DNA of 64,000 bases from Pseudomonas viridiflava (GTDB lineage: Bacteria > Pseudomonadota > Gammaproteobacteria > Pseudomonadales > Pseudomonadaceae), in assembly GCF_900602065.1 (NCBI RefSeq), contig NZ_UWFN01000181.1, positions 124,001-188,000 of the forward strand, written 5' to 3'. Below, in pieces: positions 44,563 through 52,736 of the stretch. Both the position numbers and the translations under genes were made by a program. The notes beneath the pieces were generated by a model, which did no database searches, was not told the DNA's origin, and saw nothing but the letters and a program-made list of their open reading frames with translations. Each line of letters starts with the position of its first letter. Position 1 is the first letter of the stretch.

Positions 44563-45446
44563 GCCCTGCGCCGTGAAGTTATCCACGCGTCCACGCTGTA
44601 AATCGCAAGCCCCGCCCAGATGAATGCGAAGGTCACGATGGTGCTTGGCGCAAGGTGTTCCTTGAAGACCAGCACTGCCAGCGCCAGCACCAATGTCGGG
44701 CCGATGTATTGCAGGAAGCCCAGCGTGGTGTAGGGCAGATGGCGGGCTGCGGCGTTGAAGGCAACCAGTGGCAAGATCGTCACCGGGCCTGCGGCGGCGA
44801 GCCAGAGTGCTTCGCTGGTGGTCCAGAATTCCGCTTGTGACGTGTAGGCGGCTGGATTGAGTAGCAGCCAGCCCACGGCGATAGGCACCAGTATCCAGGT
44901 TTCCACCACCAGGCCGGGCAGGGCGGCGACAGGGGCTTTCTTGCGGACAATGCCGTACACCGCAAAAGTACCGGCAATCACCAGCGACACCCATGGCAGG
45001 CTGCCGACTTGCCAGAGTTGCTGCGCCACACCCGTCGCAGCCAGACCGACAGCGATCCATTGCAAACGCCGCAGTCGTTCGCCCAGTACCAGCATCCCCA
45101 GCAGTACGTTGACCAGTGGGTTGATGTAGTAGCCCAGGCTGGCCTCAACCATGCGTTCGTTATTCACCGCCCATACATACACCAGCCAGTTGATGGCGAT
45201 CATCGAGCCGCTAAAAGCCAGTACCGCCAGGCGCTGGGGATTGTCGCGCAGTTCACGCCACCAGCCGGGGTGTTTCCAGAACATCAATAACAGTGAGCCG
45301 AACAACGCCGACCACAGCACACGATGGACGATGATTTCTACCGATGGAACGTCGGCGATGGCTTTGAAGTAAAGCGGAAACAAACCCCAGATGGTGTAGG
45401 CACTGAGCCCGAGAATGTACCCGCGTTGCGGGTTGACGGCTGGCAT
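44559..45446 (-). CDS. rarD: RarD/EamA family transporter
   Basis: Drug/metabolite transporter superfamily membrane protein of 295 residues with ten hydrophobic segments. It opens RGYILGLSAYTIWGLFPLYFK, and EIIVHRVLWSALFGSLLLMFWK follows, the typical RarD signature; the substrate is not established. The stop codon lies inside a remote copy of the DnaA-box element, so the element abuts the gene end. A type H doublet lies upstream. Confidence 0.9.
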   Translation of the reverse strand: MPAVNPQRGYILGLSAYTIWGLFPLYFKAIADVPSVEIIVHRVLWSALFGSLLLMFWKHPGWWRELRDNPQRLAVLAFSGSMIAINWLVYVWAVNNERMVEASLGYYINPLVNVLLGMLVLGERLRRLQWIAVGLAATGVAQQLWQVGSLPWVSLVIAGTFAVYGIVRKKAPVAALPGLVVETWILVPIAVGWLLLNPAAYTSQAEFWTTSEALWLAAAGPVTILPLVAFNAAARHLPYTTLGFLQYIGPTLVLALAVLVFKEHLAPSTIVTFAFIWAGLAIYSVDAWITSRRRA

Positions 45447-45534
45447 GGTGGGTCCTGTTGGCAGGTTGTGGATTCTTGTTTTCTTTCATTTGTAGGAGCT
45501 TCGACGCCGCGCTGTCGCGCAGAAAACACAGGAC

Positions 45535-45626
45535 CTGTAGGAGCGAGCTTGCTCGCGATTCGGTCTGTCAATCGATGAAGATATCGCCTGTGCTGCCGCA
45601 ATCGCGAGCAAGCTCGCTCCTACAGG
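45535..45626. repeat. REP doublet, type H, inside an older repeat
   Basis: Arms GTAGGAGCGAGCTTGCTCGC. Outside it are GCGCTGTCGCGCAGAAAAC (45510 on) and GTTTGCAGCGAGACAGCGCAG (45630 on), an outer imperfect inverted pair like that around the doublet at 13454. Confidence 0.85.
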
Positions 45627-45666
45627 CCGGTTGTTTGCAGCGAGACAGCGCAGAGCGAACATTCAT

Positions 45667-46641
45667 TCAAAACAACTTCAGCGGCTCCTCGTTAAGCGCC
45701 GATAGCTGCTCACGCAAGGCCAGGATCTGATCCCCCCAATAACGTTCGGTGCCAAACCACGGAAAGCTGTGCGGGAATGCCGGGTCGTCCCAGCGGCGGG
45801 CCAGCCAGGCGCTGTAATGCATCAGGCGCAAGGCGCGCAGCGGTTCTATCAGGGCCAGTTCACGTGGGTTGAAGTCATGGAATTCGTTATAGCCGTCCAT
45901 CAACTCCGACAACTGCCCGAGGCATTCCTGGCGATCACCGGCCAACATCATCCAGATGTCCTGTACAGCCGGGCCCATGCGGCAGTCGTCGAGGTCGACG
46001 ATGTGGAACATCTCGTCGCGCGCCATCATGTTGCCGGGGTGACAGTCACCGTGCATGCGGATGTTCCGATGCGGCGTGGCCGCGTAAGCATCTTCAACGC
46101 GCTTGAGCAGATCCTTCGCCACTGACTCGTAAGCAGGCAGCAAGCTGCGCGGTATGCAGTCGTTCTGCAGCAGGAAATCCAGCGAGGCCTGACCGAAGTT
46201 CTGCACGGCCAGCGCTTCGCGATGCTCGAAAGGCTTGGTCGCCCCCACCGCATGGATACGCCCGAGCAACTGCCCAAGACGATACAACTGATCAAGATTG
46301 CCCGGCTCTGGCGCACGGCCGCCGCGACGGGGGAACAGGGTGAAGCGAAACCCTGCGTGTTCGAACAGCGTCTGCCCGTTATGCACCATGGGGGCGACGA
46401 CCGGGATATCGACGTTCGCCAGTTCGAAGGTGAAGCTGTGTTCTTCAAGGATGGCTTCGTTGGTCCAGCGCTGCGGTCGGTAGAACTTGGCGATCAACGG
46501 CTGGCCGTCTTCGATGCCGACCTGGTAAACGCGGTTCTCGTAGCTGTTGAGCGCAAGGATGCGGGCGTCACTGAGAAACCCGATGCTTTCAACGGCATCA
46601 AGGACCAGGTCTGGCGTAAGTGTTGCGAACGGGTGGGCCAT
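45667..46641 (-). CDS. srkA: Stress response kinase A (YihE-like)
   Basis: Eukaryotic-like Ser/Thr kinase of the aminoglycoside-phosphotransferase fold. About 324 residues from ATG 46641 (MAHPFATLTPDLVLDAVESIG, with AGGAG upstream). The nucleotide lysine lies in PLIAKFYRPQRW near 48-59, the catalytic loop HGDCHPGNMMA near 198, and the metal-binding IVDLDDCRMGP near 214. The conserved RYWGDQILALREQL tail is family-specific. E. coli SrkA dampens Cpx-linked stress and death signalling. An in-frame extension to 46746 was rejected for lack of a ribosome site. Confidence 0.9.
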   Translation of the reverse strand: MAHPFATLTPDLVLDAVESIGFLSDARILALNSYENRVYQVGIEDGQPLIAKFYRPQRWTNEAILEEHSFTFELANVDIPVVAPMVHNGQTLFEHAGFRFTLFPRRGGRAPEPGNLDQLYRLGQLLGRIHAVGATKPFEHREALAVQNFGQASLDFLLQNDCIPRSLLPAYESVAKDLLKRVEDAYAATPHRNIRMHGDCHPGNMMARDEMFHIVDLDDCRMGPAVQDIWMMLAGDRQECLGQLSELMDGYNEFHDFNPRELALIEPLRALRLMHYSAWLARRWDDPAFPHSFPWFGTERYWGDQILALREQLSALNEEPLKLF

Positions 46642-46767
46642 GCTAACTCCTGCGCGCAGCAGGCTGCCGCGTCGGCCCGTGATGGTAGCGCAGACGGGCA
46701 GGGCATGGGGCTTTAGCTTCGCCGCAAAGTTGCGCACTGCAACCAAACTGTCATCACCTGTTAGCTG

Positions 46768-46788
46768 TAACGAAATATTGAATCGTTA
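46768..46788 (+). promoter_or_regulatory. Palindrome ahead of the LacI-type regulator
   Basis: TAACGA-N9-TCGTTA, a perfect 6-bp dyad 40 bases before the likely start of the regulator gene. It is a candidate auto-operator. Confidence 0.4.
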
Positions 46789-46827
46789 ATGTCGCCGCCA
46801 ATGAGATCGATCTCAAGGCGAGCGAAC

Positions 46828-47847
46828 GTGAGTGATTTGAAAGAAGTTGCACGACTGGCAGGCGTTTCGCGGGCAACTGCCGCACGGGCTTTTGCGTCCC
46901 CTGACGTCGTGCGCCCGACTACTCGCGATCAGGTGTTTGCTGCCGCCCGCGAGTTGGGTTTTCGGCCCAATCGCCTAGGGCGTCAGCTGCGTCTGCAAAC
47001 CACCAATCTGATTGGTGTGATCGTGCCCAACCTGCTTAACCCGGTCTTCGCCGAACAGTTCCAGGCCATGGAACGTGCTGCGCGCTTGAAGGGCTACAAC
47101 CTGCTGTTGGCGACGACCGATTACAGCAGCGAACGGGAAAGCGCCGTTGTTGAAGAGTTGCTGCGTCAGCGCGTCGATGGGCTGGTGCTGACCGTAACCG
47201 ACGCCGAGAGCAATCGGGTCCTGCAAAGCCTGGTCAGCGAAGACACGCCGTTCGTGCTGGCCTATCACCAACCGGGCAATCCTGATTACAGCGCTGTGTC
47301 TGTGGATAACCGCGCGGGTATGGCGCTGGCGACGCGCTACTTGCTCGACTCCGGGCATCGCCGCATCGGCATGGTGGCCGGTCCTGCCTTGCAATCGGAC
47401 CGCGCCCGTTTGCGTTACGCCGGTTATTGCGACGCCATGGCAGAGCAAGGTCTGGACAGCCTGCCGGTGATTGAAATGCCTGCGCATACCCAGGCCGATT
47501 TCGCCGCTATCGAGCCTTTGCTGCGCGGCCCCCATCGGCCCAGCGCGCTGGTCTGCTCCAACGATTTGCTGGCGATCAGCCTGATCGCCGAACTGCGCCG
47601 CAACGGCTGGAACGTGCCCGGCCAGCTTTCAGTGATTGGCTTCGATGGCATCGCCCTCGGCGCCCAGATGCATCCGACGCTGTGCAGCGTCGTGCAACCC
47701 ATCGCGGAGCTGGCCAGCACCGTGATCGATCAACTGCTGGCGCAAATCGCCGGTGCCGCTCCGATTTCCCATTGCCTGCCTTGCCATATCCGGCCGGGTG
47801 AAAGTACTCAGCCCTACGAGGAGATGCTTCATGATCCGCTTCAGTAA
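46828..47847 (+). CDS. LacI family transcriptional regulator
   Basis: About 339 residues when started at GTG 46828 (SDLKEVARLAGVSRATAARAF), which has AAGGCGAG upstream and places the helix-turn-helix at the very N terminus, as is usual in LacI proteins. In-frame ATGs at 46789 and 46801 are alternatives; the first abuts the palindrome. The periplasmic-binding-like effector domain starts near residue 50 (NLIGVIVPNLLNPVFAEQ). The gene overlaps the next one, an ABC binding protein, by 17 bases, so it is the first gene of the transporter operon and probably controls it. The effector is unknown. Confidence 0.88.
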   Translation: MSDLKEVARLAGVSRATAARAFASPDVVRPTTRDQVFAAARELGFRPNRLGRQLRLQTTNLIGVIVPNLLNPVFAEQFQAMERAARLKGYNLLLATTDYSSERESAVVEELLRQRVDGLVLTVTDAESNRVLQSLVSEDTPFVLAYHQPGNPDYSAVSVDNRAGMALATRYLLDSGHRRIGMVAGPALQSDRARLRYAGYCDAMAEQGLDSLPVIEMPAHTQADFAAIEPLLRGPHRPSALVCSNDLLAISLIAELRRNGWNVPGQLSVIGFDGIALGAQMHPTLCSVVQPIAELASTVIDQLLAQIAGAAPISHCLPCHIRPGESTQPYEEMLHDPLQ

Positions 47848-48835
47848 AACCCTGGCAGCGCTGCTGCTGTGCGGTGCGGCCAGCCTGGCTCAGGCCGCTG
47901 AAACCGCCATCTGTTACAACTGCCCGCCAGAGTGGGCGGATTGGGGCACGCAACTCAAGGCAATTGCCGAGACCACTGGTGTGCAAGTGCCGCTGGACAA
48001 CAAGAACTCCGGCCAGTCGCTGGCACAATTGGTCGCCGAGAAAGCCGCTCCGGTTGCCGACGTGGTGTATTACGGCGTGACTTTCGGCCTGCAGGCGCAG
48101 AAAGCGGGCGTGGTGGGCAGCTACAAACCAAAAGGCTGGGATCAGATTCCTGTTGGTTTGAAAGACCCTGAGGGCCACTGGTTCGCAATCCATTCCGGCA
48201 CCTTGGGCATCATGGTCAACGTCGATGCACTGGGCGGTTTGCCGGTGCCGCAAAGCTGGGCCGATCTGCTCAAGCCTGAGTACAAAGGCATGGTTGGTTA
48301 TCTGGATCCGTCCAGTGCCTTTGTCGGTTATGTGTCTGCGGTGGCGATCAACCAGGCCATGGGCGGCACGCTGGATGATTTCAAACCGGCCATCGACTAC
48401 TTCCAGAAGCTGGCGAAAAACTCGCCGATCGTGCCGAAGCAAACCGCTTATGCCCGTGTGCTGTCGGGTGAGTTGCCGATCCTCGTCGACTACGACTTCA
48501 ACGCCTATCGCGCTCGCTACAAAGACAAAGCCAACGTTGCGTTCGTGATCCCCAAGGAAGGCAGCATCAGCGTGCCGTACGTGATGAGCATTGTGGATAA
48601 CGCGCCGCATCGCGCCAACGCTGAAAAGGTGCTGGATTTCACCCTGTCCGATCAAGGCCAGTCGCTGTGGGCCAAGGCTTATTTGCGTCCGGTGCGTGAC
48701 GTGAAAATGCCTGCCGATGTTGCCGCGCAGTTCCTGCCGGACAGCGATTACGCCCGGGCTGGCGTTGTCGATTACGAACACATGGCCGCCGTGCAGGAAG
48801 CATTCGCAGTGCGCTATCTGAGTGAGGTCAAGTAA
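47831..48835 (+). CDS. ABC transporter substrate-binding protein
   Basis: Periplasmic binding protein of 334 residues with a clear signal peptide (MIRFSKTLAALLLCGAASLAQA). The mature part starts AETAICYNCPPEWADWG. The fold is that of the iron/thiamine/phosphonate/polyamine group (FAIHSGTLGIMVNVDALGGLPVPQSWADLL, a typical SBP block). The ligand cannot be read from sequence. The ATG follows GAGGAG and lies 17 bases inside the LacI-type gene; the permease gene starts directly after its stop. Context (a GpdQ-like phosphodiesterase and phoX downstream) suggests a phosphorylated compound. Confidence 0.88.
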   Translation: MIRFSKTLAALLLCGAASLAQAAETAICYNCPPEWADWGTQLKAIAETTGVQVPLDNKNSGQSLAQLVAEKAAPVADVVYYGVTFGLQAQKAGVVGSYKPKGWDQIPVGLKDPEGHWFAIHSGTLGIMVNVDALGGLPVPQSWADLLKPEYKGMVGYLDPSSAFVGYVSAVAINQAMGGTLDDFKPAIDYFQKLAKNSPIVPKQTAYARVLSGELPILVDYDFNAYRARYKDKANVAFVIPKEGSISVPYVMSIVDNAPHRANAEKVLDFTLSDQGQSLWAKAYLRPVRDVKMPADVAAQFLPDSDYARAGVVDYEHMAAVQEAFAVRYLSEVK

Positions 48836-49702
48836 GTGACCGCTTCGGTTCTGAAAGCTCAGGGCGTGAAGCCGGGCAGGCGCGCAATTTTGCGCCTGCG
48901 CCCGACCGCGGCCTGGGCGCTGGCTCCGGCCGCCGCCATGCTGTTTGCGTTCTGGCTGCTGCCCTTGGCGCACCTGATTTTGCTGGGCGGCGAAAGCCGC
49001 GACGGCAGCGCGGGTTACTGGCAGGTGCTGAGCAGTGCGCAGTATCTGGGCAGTCTTGCCCAGACCTGCGTGTTGGCAATTGTCGTCACGCTGGCGGCTT
49101 TGCTGGTCGGCGGTATCAGTGGTGTATTCCTCGCCCGGCAGCGTTTTTTTGGTCGTTCGGCGCTGGTGGCTTTGCTGACTTTTCCGCTGGCGTTTCCTGG
49201 CGTGGTCGTAGGGTTTCTGGTGATTCTGCTGGCCGGTCGCCAAGGCTTGTTTGCGATGCTGGGCATGGAGTTGGCCGGTGAGCGCTGGATCTTTGCGTAC
49301 TCGCTGACCGGGCTTTTTCTGGGCTACCTGTACTTCTCGATTCCGCGTGTGATTCTCACCGTGATGGCTGCGTGTGAAAGTCTGGATCGCAGCCTTGAAG
49401 AAGCTGCGCATTCTCTTGGCGCGGGTCATTGGCGAGTGGTGTGCGACGTGATCGTGCCGGGCCTCGCGCCAGCGTTGGTGTCCTGCGGAGCGATTTGTTT
49501 TGCGACTTCAATGGGCGCGTTCGGTACGGCGTTCACGTTGGGCACACGTCTGAATGTCACGCCCGTCGCGATCTACAACGTGTTCACCAACTACGCCAAC
49601 TTCGCCGTTGCAGCTGCGCTGTCCGTGGTGCTGGGCGCGTTGACCTGGGCCGTGTTGCTGCTGGCTCGGCGCCTGGTGAAAAACTCGGGGACTGTCCTGT
49701 GA
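48836..49702 (+). CDS. ABC transporter permease, first subunit
   Basis: 288-residue membrane protein started at GTG, immediately after the binding-protein stop. It has about six hydrophobic segments. A coupling-helix EAA-type motif is visible near 190 (EEAAHSLGAGHWRVVCDVIVPGL), the contact site for the ATPase. An N-terminal polar extension of about 30 residues precedes the first helix. It overlaps the second permease by four bases (GTGA). Confidence 0.88.
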   Translation: MTASVLKAQGVKPGRRAILRLRPTAAWALAPAAAMLFAFWLLPLAHLILLGGESRDGSAGYWQVLSSAQYLGSLAQTCVLAIVVTLAALLVGGISGVFLARQRFFGRSALVALLTFPLAFPGVVVGFLVILLAGRQGLFAMLGMELAGERWIFAYSLTGLFLGYLYFSIPRVILTVMAACESLDRSLEEAAHSLGAGHWRVVCDVIVPGLAPALVSCGAICFATSMGAFGTAFTLGTRLNVTPVAIYNVFTNYANFAVAAALSVVLGALTWAVLLLARRLVKNSGTVL

Positions 49703-50493
49703 AGCGCTCATCGCTGTTTGTCATGCAACTGCTGTTTACCCTGTTGGTCTGCGCGTTCATGTTGGTGCCGGTGCTGTTGTCATTACTCGCCGGCCTGACG
49801 CGCAATTATTTCCAAGGCGTGTCGAGTGGGTTGACCTTCGACTGGTTGATTCAGGTTTGGCAGGCCTATTCGCCGACGGTCTGGTTGTCGATTCAACTGG
49901 CAGTGGCCTGTGCGGTGTGCGTCTGCGTGATTGGCGTACCGGCTGCGTATGCCTTGGTGCGGATGAACAACCGCTTCAGCCGTGCCTTTGAGGAATTGAT
50001 GGTCTTGCCGGTGGCCATGCCCGGTCTGGCCAGCGCGCTGGCGTTGCTGCTGACCTACGGCCAGTTCGGCGGGTTTCGCAGCAGCTGGTTGTTCATTCTG
50101 GTGGGCCATGTGCTGTTCACGTTGCCGTTTCTGGTTCGTCCGGTGATGGCTGTCATGCAGCGTCAGCAACTGCCGGTGCTGGAAGAGGCTGCGGCCAGTC
50201 TGGGCGCAGGACCGTTCAAGCGATTCTTCAGCGTCGTGGTGCCTAACTGCCGAGCCGGGATTCTGGCCGGGGTGTTGATGGTCGTCACCTTGTCGTTGGG
50301 TGAGTTCAACCTGACCTGGATGCTCCACACGCCGATGACCAAAACCCTGCCGGTAGGTCTCGCCGACAGCTACGCGTCTGCGCGGCTGGAAGTTGCCAGT
50401 GCCAACACCCTTATTTTTCTGTTGATGATCGTGCCGCTGTTGATTGCGTTGCAGGCCATCAGCGCCCGTCTTTCCCGTGGAGAGAGTCGATGA
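49699..50493 (+). CDS. ABC transporter permease, second subunit
   Basis: 264 residues, started at GTG 49699 in a four-base overlap with the first permease (GTGA). It opens KRSSLFVMQLLFTLLVCAFMLVPVL; the EAA-type motif EEAAASLGAGPFKRFFSVVVPN is near 160. The same frame is open back to 49429, but that extension is polar, lacks membrane character and overlaps the first permease, so I excluded it. It overlaps the ATPase start by four bases (ATGA). Confidence 0.88.
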   Translation: MKRSSLFVMQLLFTLLVCAFMLVPVLLSLLAGLTRNYFQGVSSGLTFDWLIQVWQAYSPTVWLSIQLAVACAVCVCVIGVPAAYALVRMNNRFSRAFEELMVLPVAMPGLASALALLLTYGQFGGFRSSWLFILVGHVLFTLPFLVRPVMAVMQRQQLPVLEEAAASLGAGPFKRFFSVVVPNCRAGILAGVLMVVTLSLGEFNLTWMLHTPMTKTLPVGLADSYASARLEVASANTLIFLLMIVPLLIALQAISARLSRGESR

Positions 50494-51521
50494 CCGGAAC
50501 CACTATTCGTTTGCAGGGCTGCCGCAAGGCGTTCGCTGACGGCACCGTCGCTGTGCATGATCTGAACCTGACAATCGAGCCCGGCGAAACCCTCGCAATT
50601 CTCGGCCCGTCGGGGTGCGGTAAAACCACGACGTTGCGCCTGATCGCCGGGCTGGAAAGCACCGACGTCGGGCAGATCTTTTTCGGCGATAACGACGTCA
50701 CCCGTCTGCCTATCGAGAAGCGTGACGTGGGCATGGTGTTCCAGAACTACGCGTTGTTTCCCAATCTGGATGTGGCCGGAAACATCGTTTACGGCCTGAA
50801 GATTCGCGGCATGTCGCCCGCTGAGCGCAACAAGCGCTGCGACGAGTTGCTGGAACTGGTCGGTTTGCAGGAGCACGGCAAGCGCAGCATTCACGAACTG
50901 TCCGGCGGCCAGCGTCAGCGGGTCGCATTGGCCCGCGCGCTGGCCCCACGTCCCCGGGTTTTGCTGCTCGATGAACCGCTGGCGGCACTGGATGCGCAAT
51001 TGCGTGAGCGTTTGCGCAACGAGCTGAATGACCTGCTGCGCGGGTTGGGGATAACTTCGGTGTTCGTAACGCATGATCAGGGCGAGGCCATGGCGCTGGG
51101 CGACCGGATTCTGGTGATGGAGAAGGGGCGTGTCGCGCAACTGGCAACGCCTCGCGAGATTTATCAACAGCCCGCTAATGCCTTCGTCGCCAGTTTTGTC
51201 GGCAATCTCAATGCGTTTTCAGTGGTTGAACGTACGGCGCAGGGGCTGAAAGTCAGTGGCGGCGAGTTGCCGTGGACGGCTGCAAATCTGCCTTCGACGG
51301 TGTACTGCCGCCCCGAGCATTTGCGGGTGATGGACGGTGAGAGTCATCTGCGTGGTCGCTTGGTGGGGCAGTTCTTTCAAGGTGCCCAAAGCCGTTTGCT
51401 GGTGGATGTTGGCGCGCCTCAACCTCTGCTTGTGGACAGCGCTGACAATGTTATCCACAACCCCGGTGCGCTGATCAGCCTGGCCGTTGCGCCGCAGGTG
51501 TTGTTTACCCTGAACTCCTGA
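50490..51521 (+). CDS. ABC transporter ATP-binding protein
   Basis: 343-residue importer ATPase. Walker A is GPSGCGKTT near 36-44, the Q-loop VFQNYALFPNLDV near 86, the signature LSGGQRQRVALARAL near 138, Walker B VLLLDEPLAALD near 159 and the switch histidine VTHDQGEA near 195. A C-terminal TOBE-type domain (YCRPEHLRVMDGE onward) is typical of the polyamine/iron/thiamine class. It is the last gene of the compact LacI-SBP-permease-permease-ATPase operon, followed by a type A doublet. Confidence 0.93.
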   Translation: MTGTTIRLQGCRKAFADGTVAVHDLNLTIEPGETLAILGPSGCGKTTTLRLIAGLESTDVGQIFFGDNDVTRLPIEKRDVGMVFQNYALFPNLDVAGNIVYGLKIRGMSPAERNKRCDELLELVGLQEHGKRSIHELSGGQRQRVALARALAPRPRVLLLDEPLAALDAQLRERLRNELNDLLRGLGITSVFVTHDQGEAMALGDRILVMEKGRVAQLATPREIYQQPANAFVASFVGNLNAFSVVERTAQGLKVSGGELPWTAANLPSTVYCRPEHLRVMDGESHLRGRLVGQFFQGAQSRLLVDVGAPQPLLVDSADNVIHNPGALISLAVAPQVLFTLNS

Positions 51522-51543
51522 TTTTGTGAGGCAAGTGGAGATC

Positions 51544-51633
51544 TTGTGGGAGCGAATTCATTCGCGAAAGCGGTGTGTCAGGCAATGATATTTCGCAGAT
51601 CCGGCCCATTCGCGAATGAATTCGCTCCCACAG
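51544..51633. repeat. REP doublet, type A
   Basis: Arms GTGGGAGCGAATTCATTCGC; the loop begins AAGCGGTGTGTCAGGCAATG. It sits between the ABC operon and the phosphodiesterase gene. Confidence 0.85.
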
Positions 51634-51680
51634 GACTGCGTTCCACTTCTGTTGATTCAGTTTTTTGTTGAGATCTAATT

Positions 51681-52514
51681 TTGAACCACCCATTCCTCAT
51701 TGCGCAGATCAGCGATCTGCACCTTAAAGCTGGTCAGAAACTGACCTATGGCGTCGTCGATACCCTGGGTGCATTGCGCCGTGCTGTGGATCATCTGAAC
51801 GCCAGCGTGCCGCGTCCCGATATCGTGGTGATCAGTGGCGATCTGGTGGACTTCGGTCGTGCGGATGAATACGCCGTGTTGCATCCAGAGCTCAAACGGC
51901 TGCACATGCCGTTCTATCTGGTGCCGGGGAATCATGATGATCGTCAGCACTTGTTGGCCGAGTTTGCCAACCAGACGTACCTGCCCCTTTCATCCGATGC
52001 GCCACTGGATTGGGTCGTGGAGGAGCATCCCGTGCGGTTGATCGGGCTTGATACAAGCATTCCCGGCTCCCACGGCGGACAACTGACGGAGTGTCAGTTG
52101 CTCTGGCTCGATGAGTTGCTGGCGCGCCGCCCGGATGTGCCGACCGTATTGGTTTTGCATCACCCGCCGTTCATCACCGGTATCGGCCATATGGACCGCG
52201 AGCCATTCAGAAACATTGTGCAGTTTGAAACAGTGATTGCGCGCCACCCGCAGGTCGAGCGCTTGCTGTGCGGGCATTTGCATCGTCCGATGCAGCGGCG
52301 TTTTGGCGGCAGCCTGGCTGCTATTTGTCCCGGTACTTCCCACCAGATCGTGCTTGATCTACAGGAAGAGGCTCCGGCGCATTTCAATCTGGAACCGGCG
52401 GGTTATCTGCTGCATCGCTGGCATCCAGAACAAGGGCTGGTGACTCACAATGCCGTGTTCGGCGAGTACCCGGGGCCGTATCCGTTTTATGACGTGAATG
52501 GGTTGATAGATTAG
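51681..52514 (+). CDS. Metallophosphoesterase, GpdQ-like phosphodiesterase
   Basis: 277-residue binuclear-metal phosphodiesterase. The five metal motifs are in order: ISDLHLKAG (about 9-17), ISGDLVDFG near 52, PGNHDDRQH near 80, VLHHPPFITG near 155 and LLCGHLHRPMQ near 195. Size and motif spacing fit GpdQ (glycerophosphodiesterase) better than the shorter CpdA cAMP phosphodiesterase, though both belong to the same group. The start is TTG 51681 (MNHPFLIAQISDLHL), with GAGATC upstream. Lying directly after the ABC importer operon, it probably hydrolyses the imported phosphodiester; that link is inference. Confidence 0.85.
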   Translation: MNHPFLIAQISDLHLKAGQKLTYGVVDTLGALRRAVDHLNASVPRPDIVVISGDLVDFGRADEYAVLHPELKRLHMPFYLVPGNHDDRQHLLAEFANQTYLPLSSDAPLDWVVEEHPVRLIGLDTSIPGSHGGQLTECQLLWLDELLARRPDVPTVLVLHHPPFITGIGHMDREPFRNIVQFETVIARHPQVERLLCGHLHRPMQRRFGGSLAAICPGTSHQIVLDLQEEAPAHFNLEPAGYLLHRWHPEQGLVTHNAVFGEYPGPYPFYDVNGLID

Positions 52515-52584
52515 TCGGCGACAGCTTTAACGACCTGGTATACGACCTGTGGGAAATTCTATCTTGGCCTGCAAACCCAATTCC

Positions 52585-52678
52585 CGTGGGAGCGAATTCA
52601 TTCGCGAAAGGGCCGGCCCAGACAATACATATTTAGCGTCTGGCAATCAGTCTTCCCGAATGAATTCGGTCCCACAGG
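52585..52678. repeat. Mosaic REP doublet, A left arm and B right arm
   Basis: Left arm GTGGGAGCGAATTCATTCGC (A); right arm inverts to GTGGGACCGAATTCATTCGG (B). This is the opposite arrangement to the doublet at 30102. Confidence 0.8.
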
Positions 52679-52690
52679 GTTTGTATTCGT

Positions 52691-52731
52691 TTCTGGATTC
52701 TGCGGTGTTCGTGACACCGCAGAATCCAGAA
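52691..52731. terminator. Perfect 18-bp hairpin between two convergent genes
   Basis: TTCTGGATTCTGCGGTGT / ACACCGCAGAATCCAGAA with a 5-nt loop, five bases after the phoX stop. No T run on either side. It could end both convergent transcripts or protect 3' ends. Confidence 0.6.
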
Positions 52732-52736
52732 CAACA

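Noticed and set aside
46748..46771. Pho box ahead of the LacI-type gene (CTGTCAT ... CTGTTAG)
   Set aside because: The half-sites are 10 bp apart instead of 11 and the third is out of phase.
47576..49429. Open frame of about 600 codons opposite the LacI/ABC genes
   Set aside because: It crosses two well-supported genes and shows no motif.
49429..49698. N-terminal extension of the second ABC permease
   Set aside because: The segment is polar, overlaps the first permease and lacks membrane character; the GTG in the GTGA overlap is the natural start.
40041..51459. Further TTATCCACA matches inside coding genes (40041, 47301, 48592, 51451) as part of the DnaA-box system
   Set aside because: They stand alone without the TTGATC or GGCC arms and arise from ordinary codons such as GTG-GAT-AAC.
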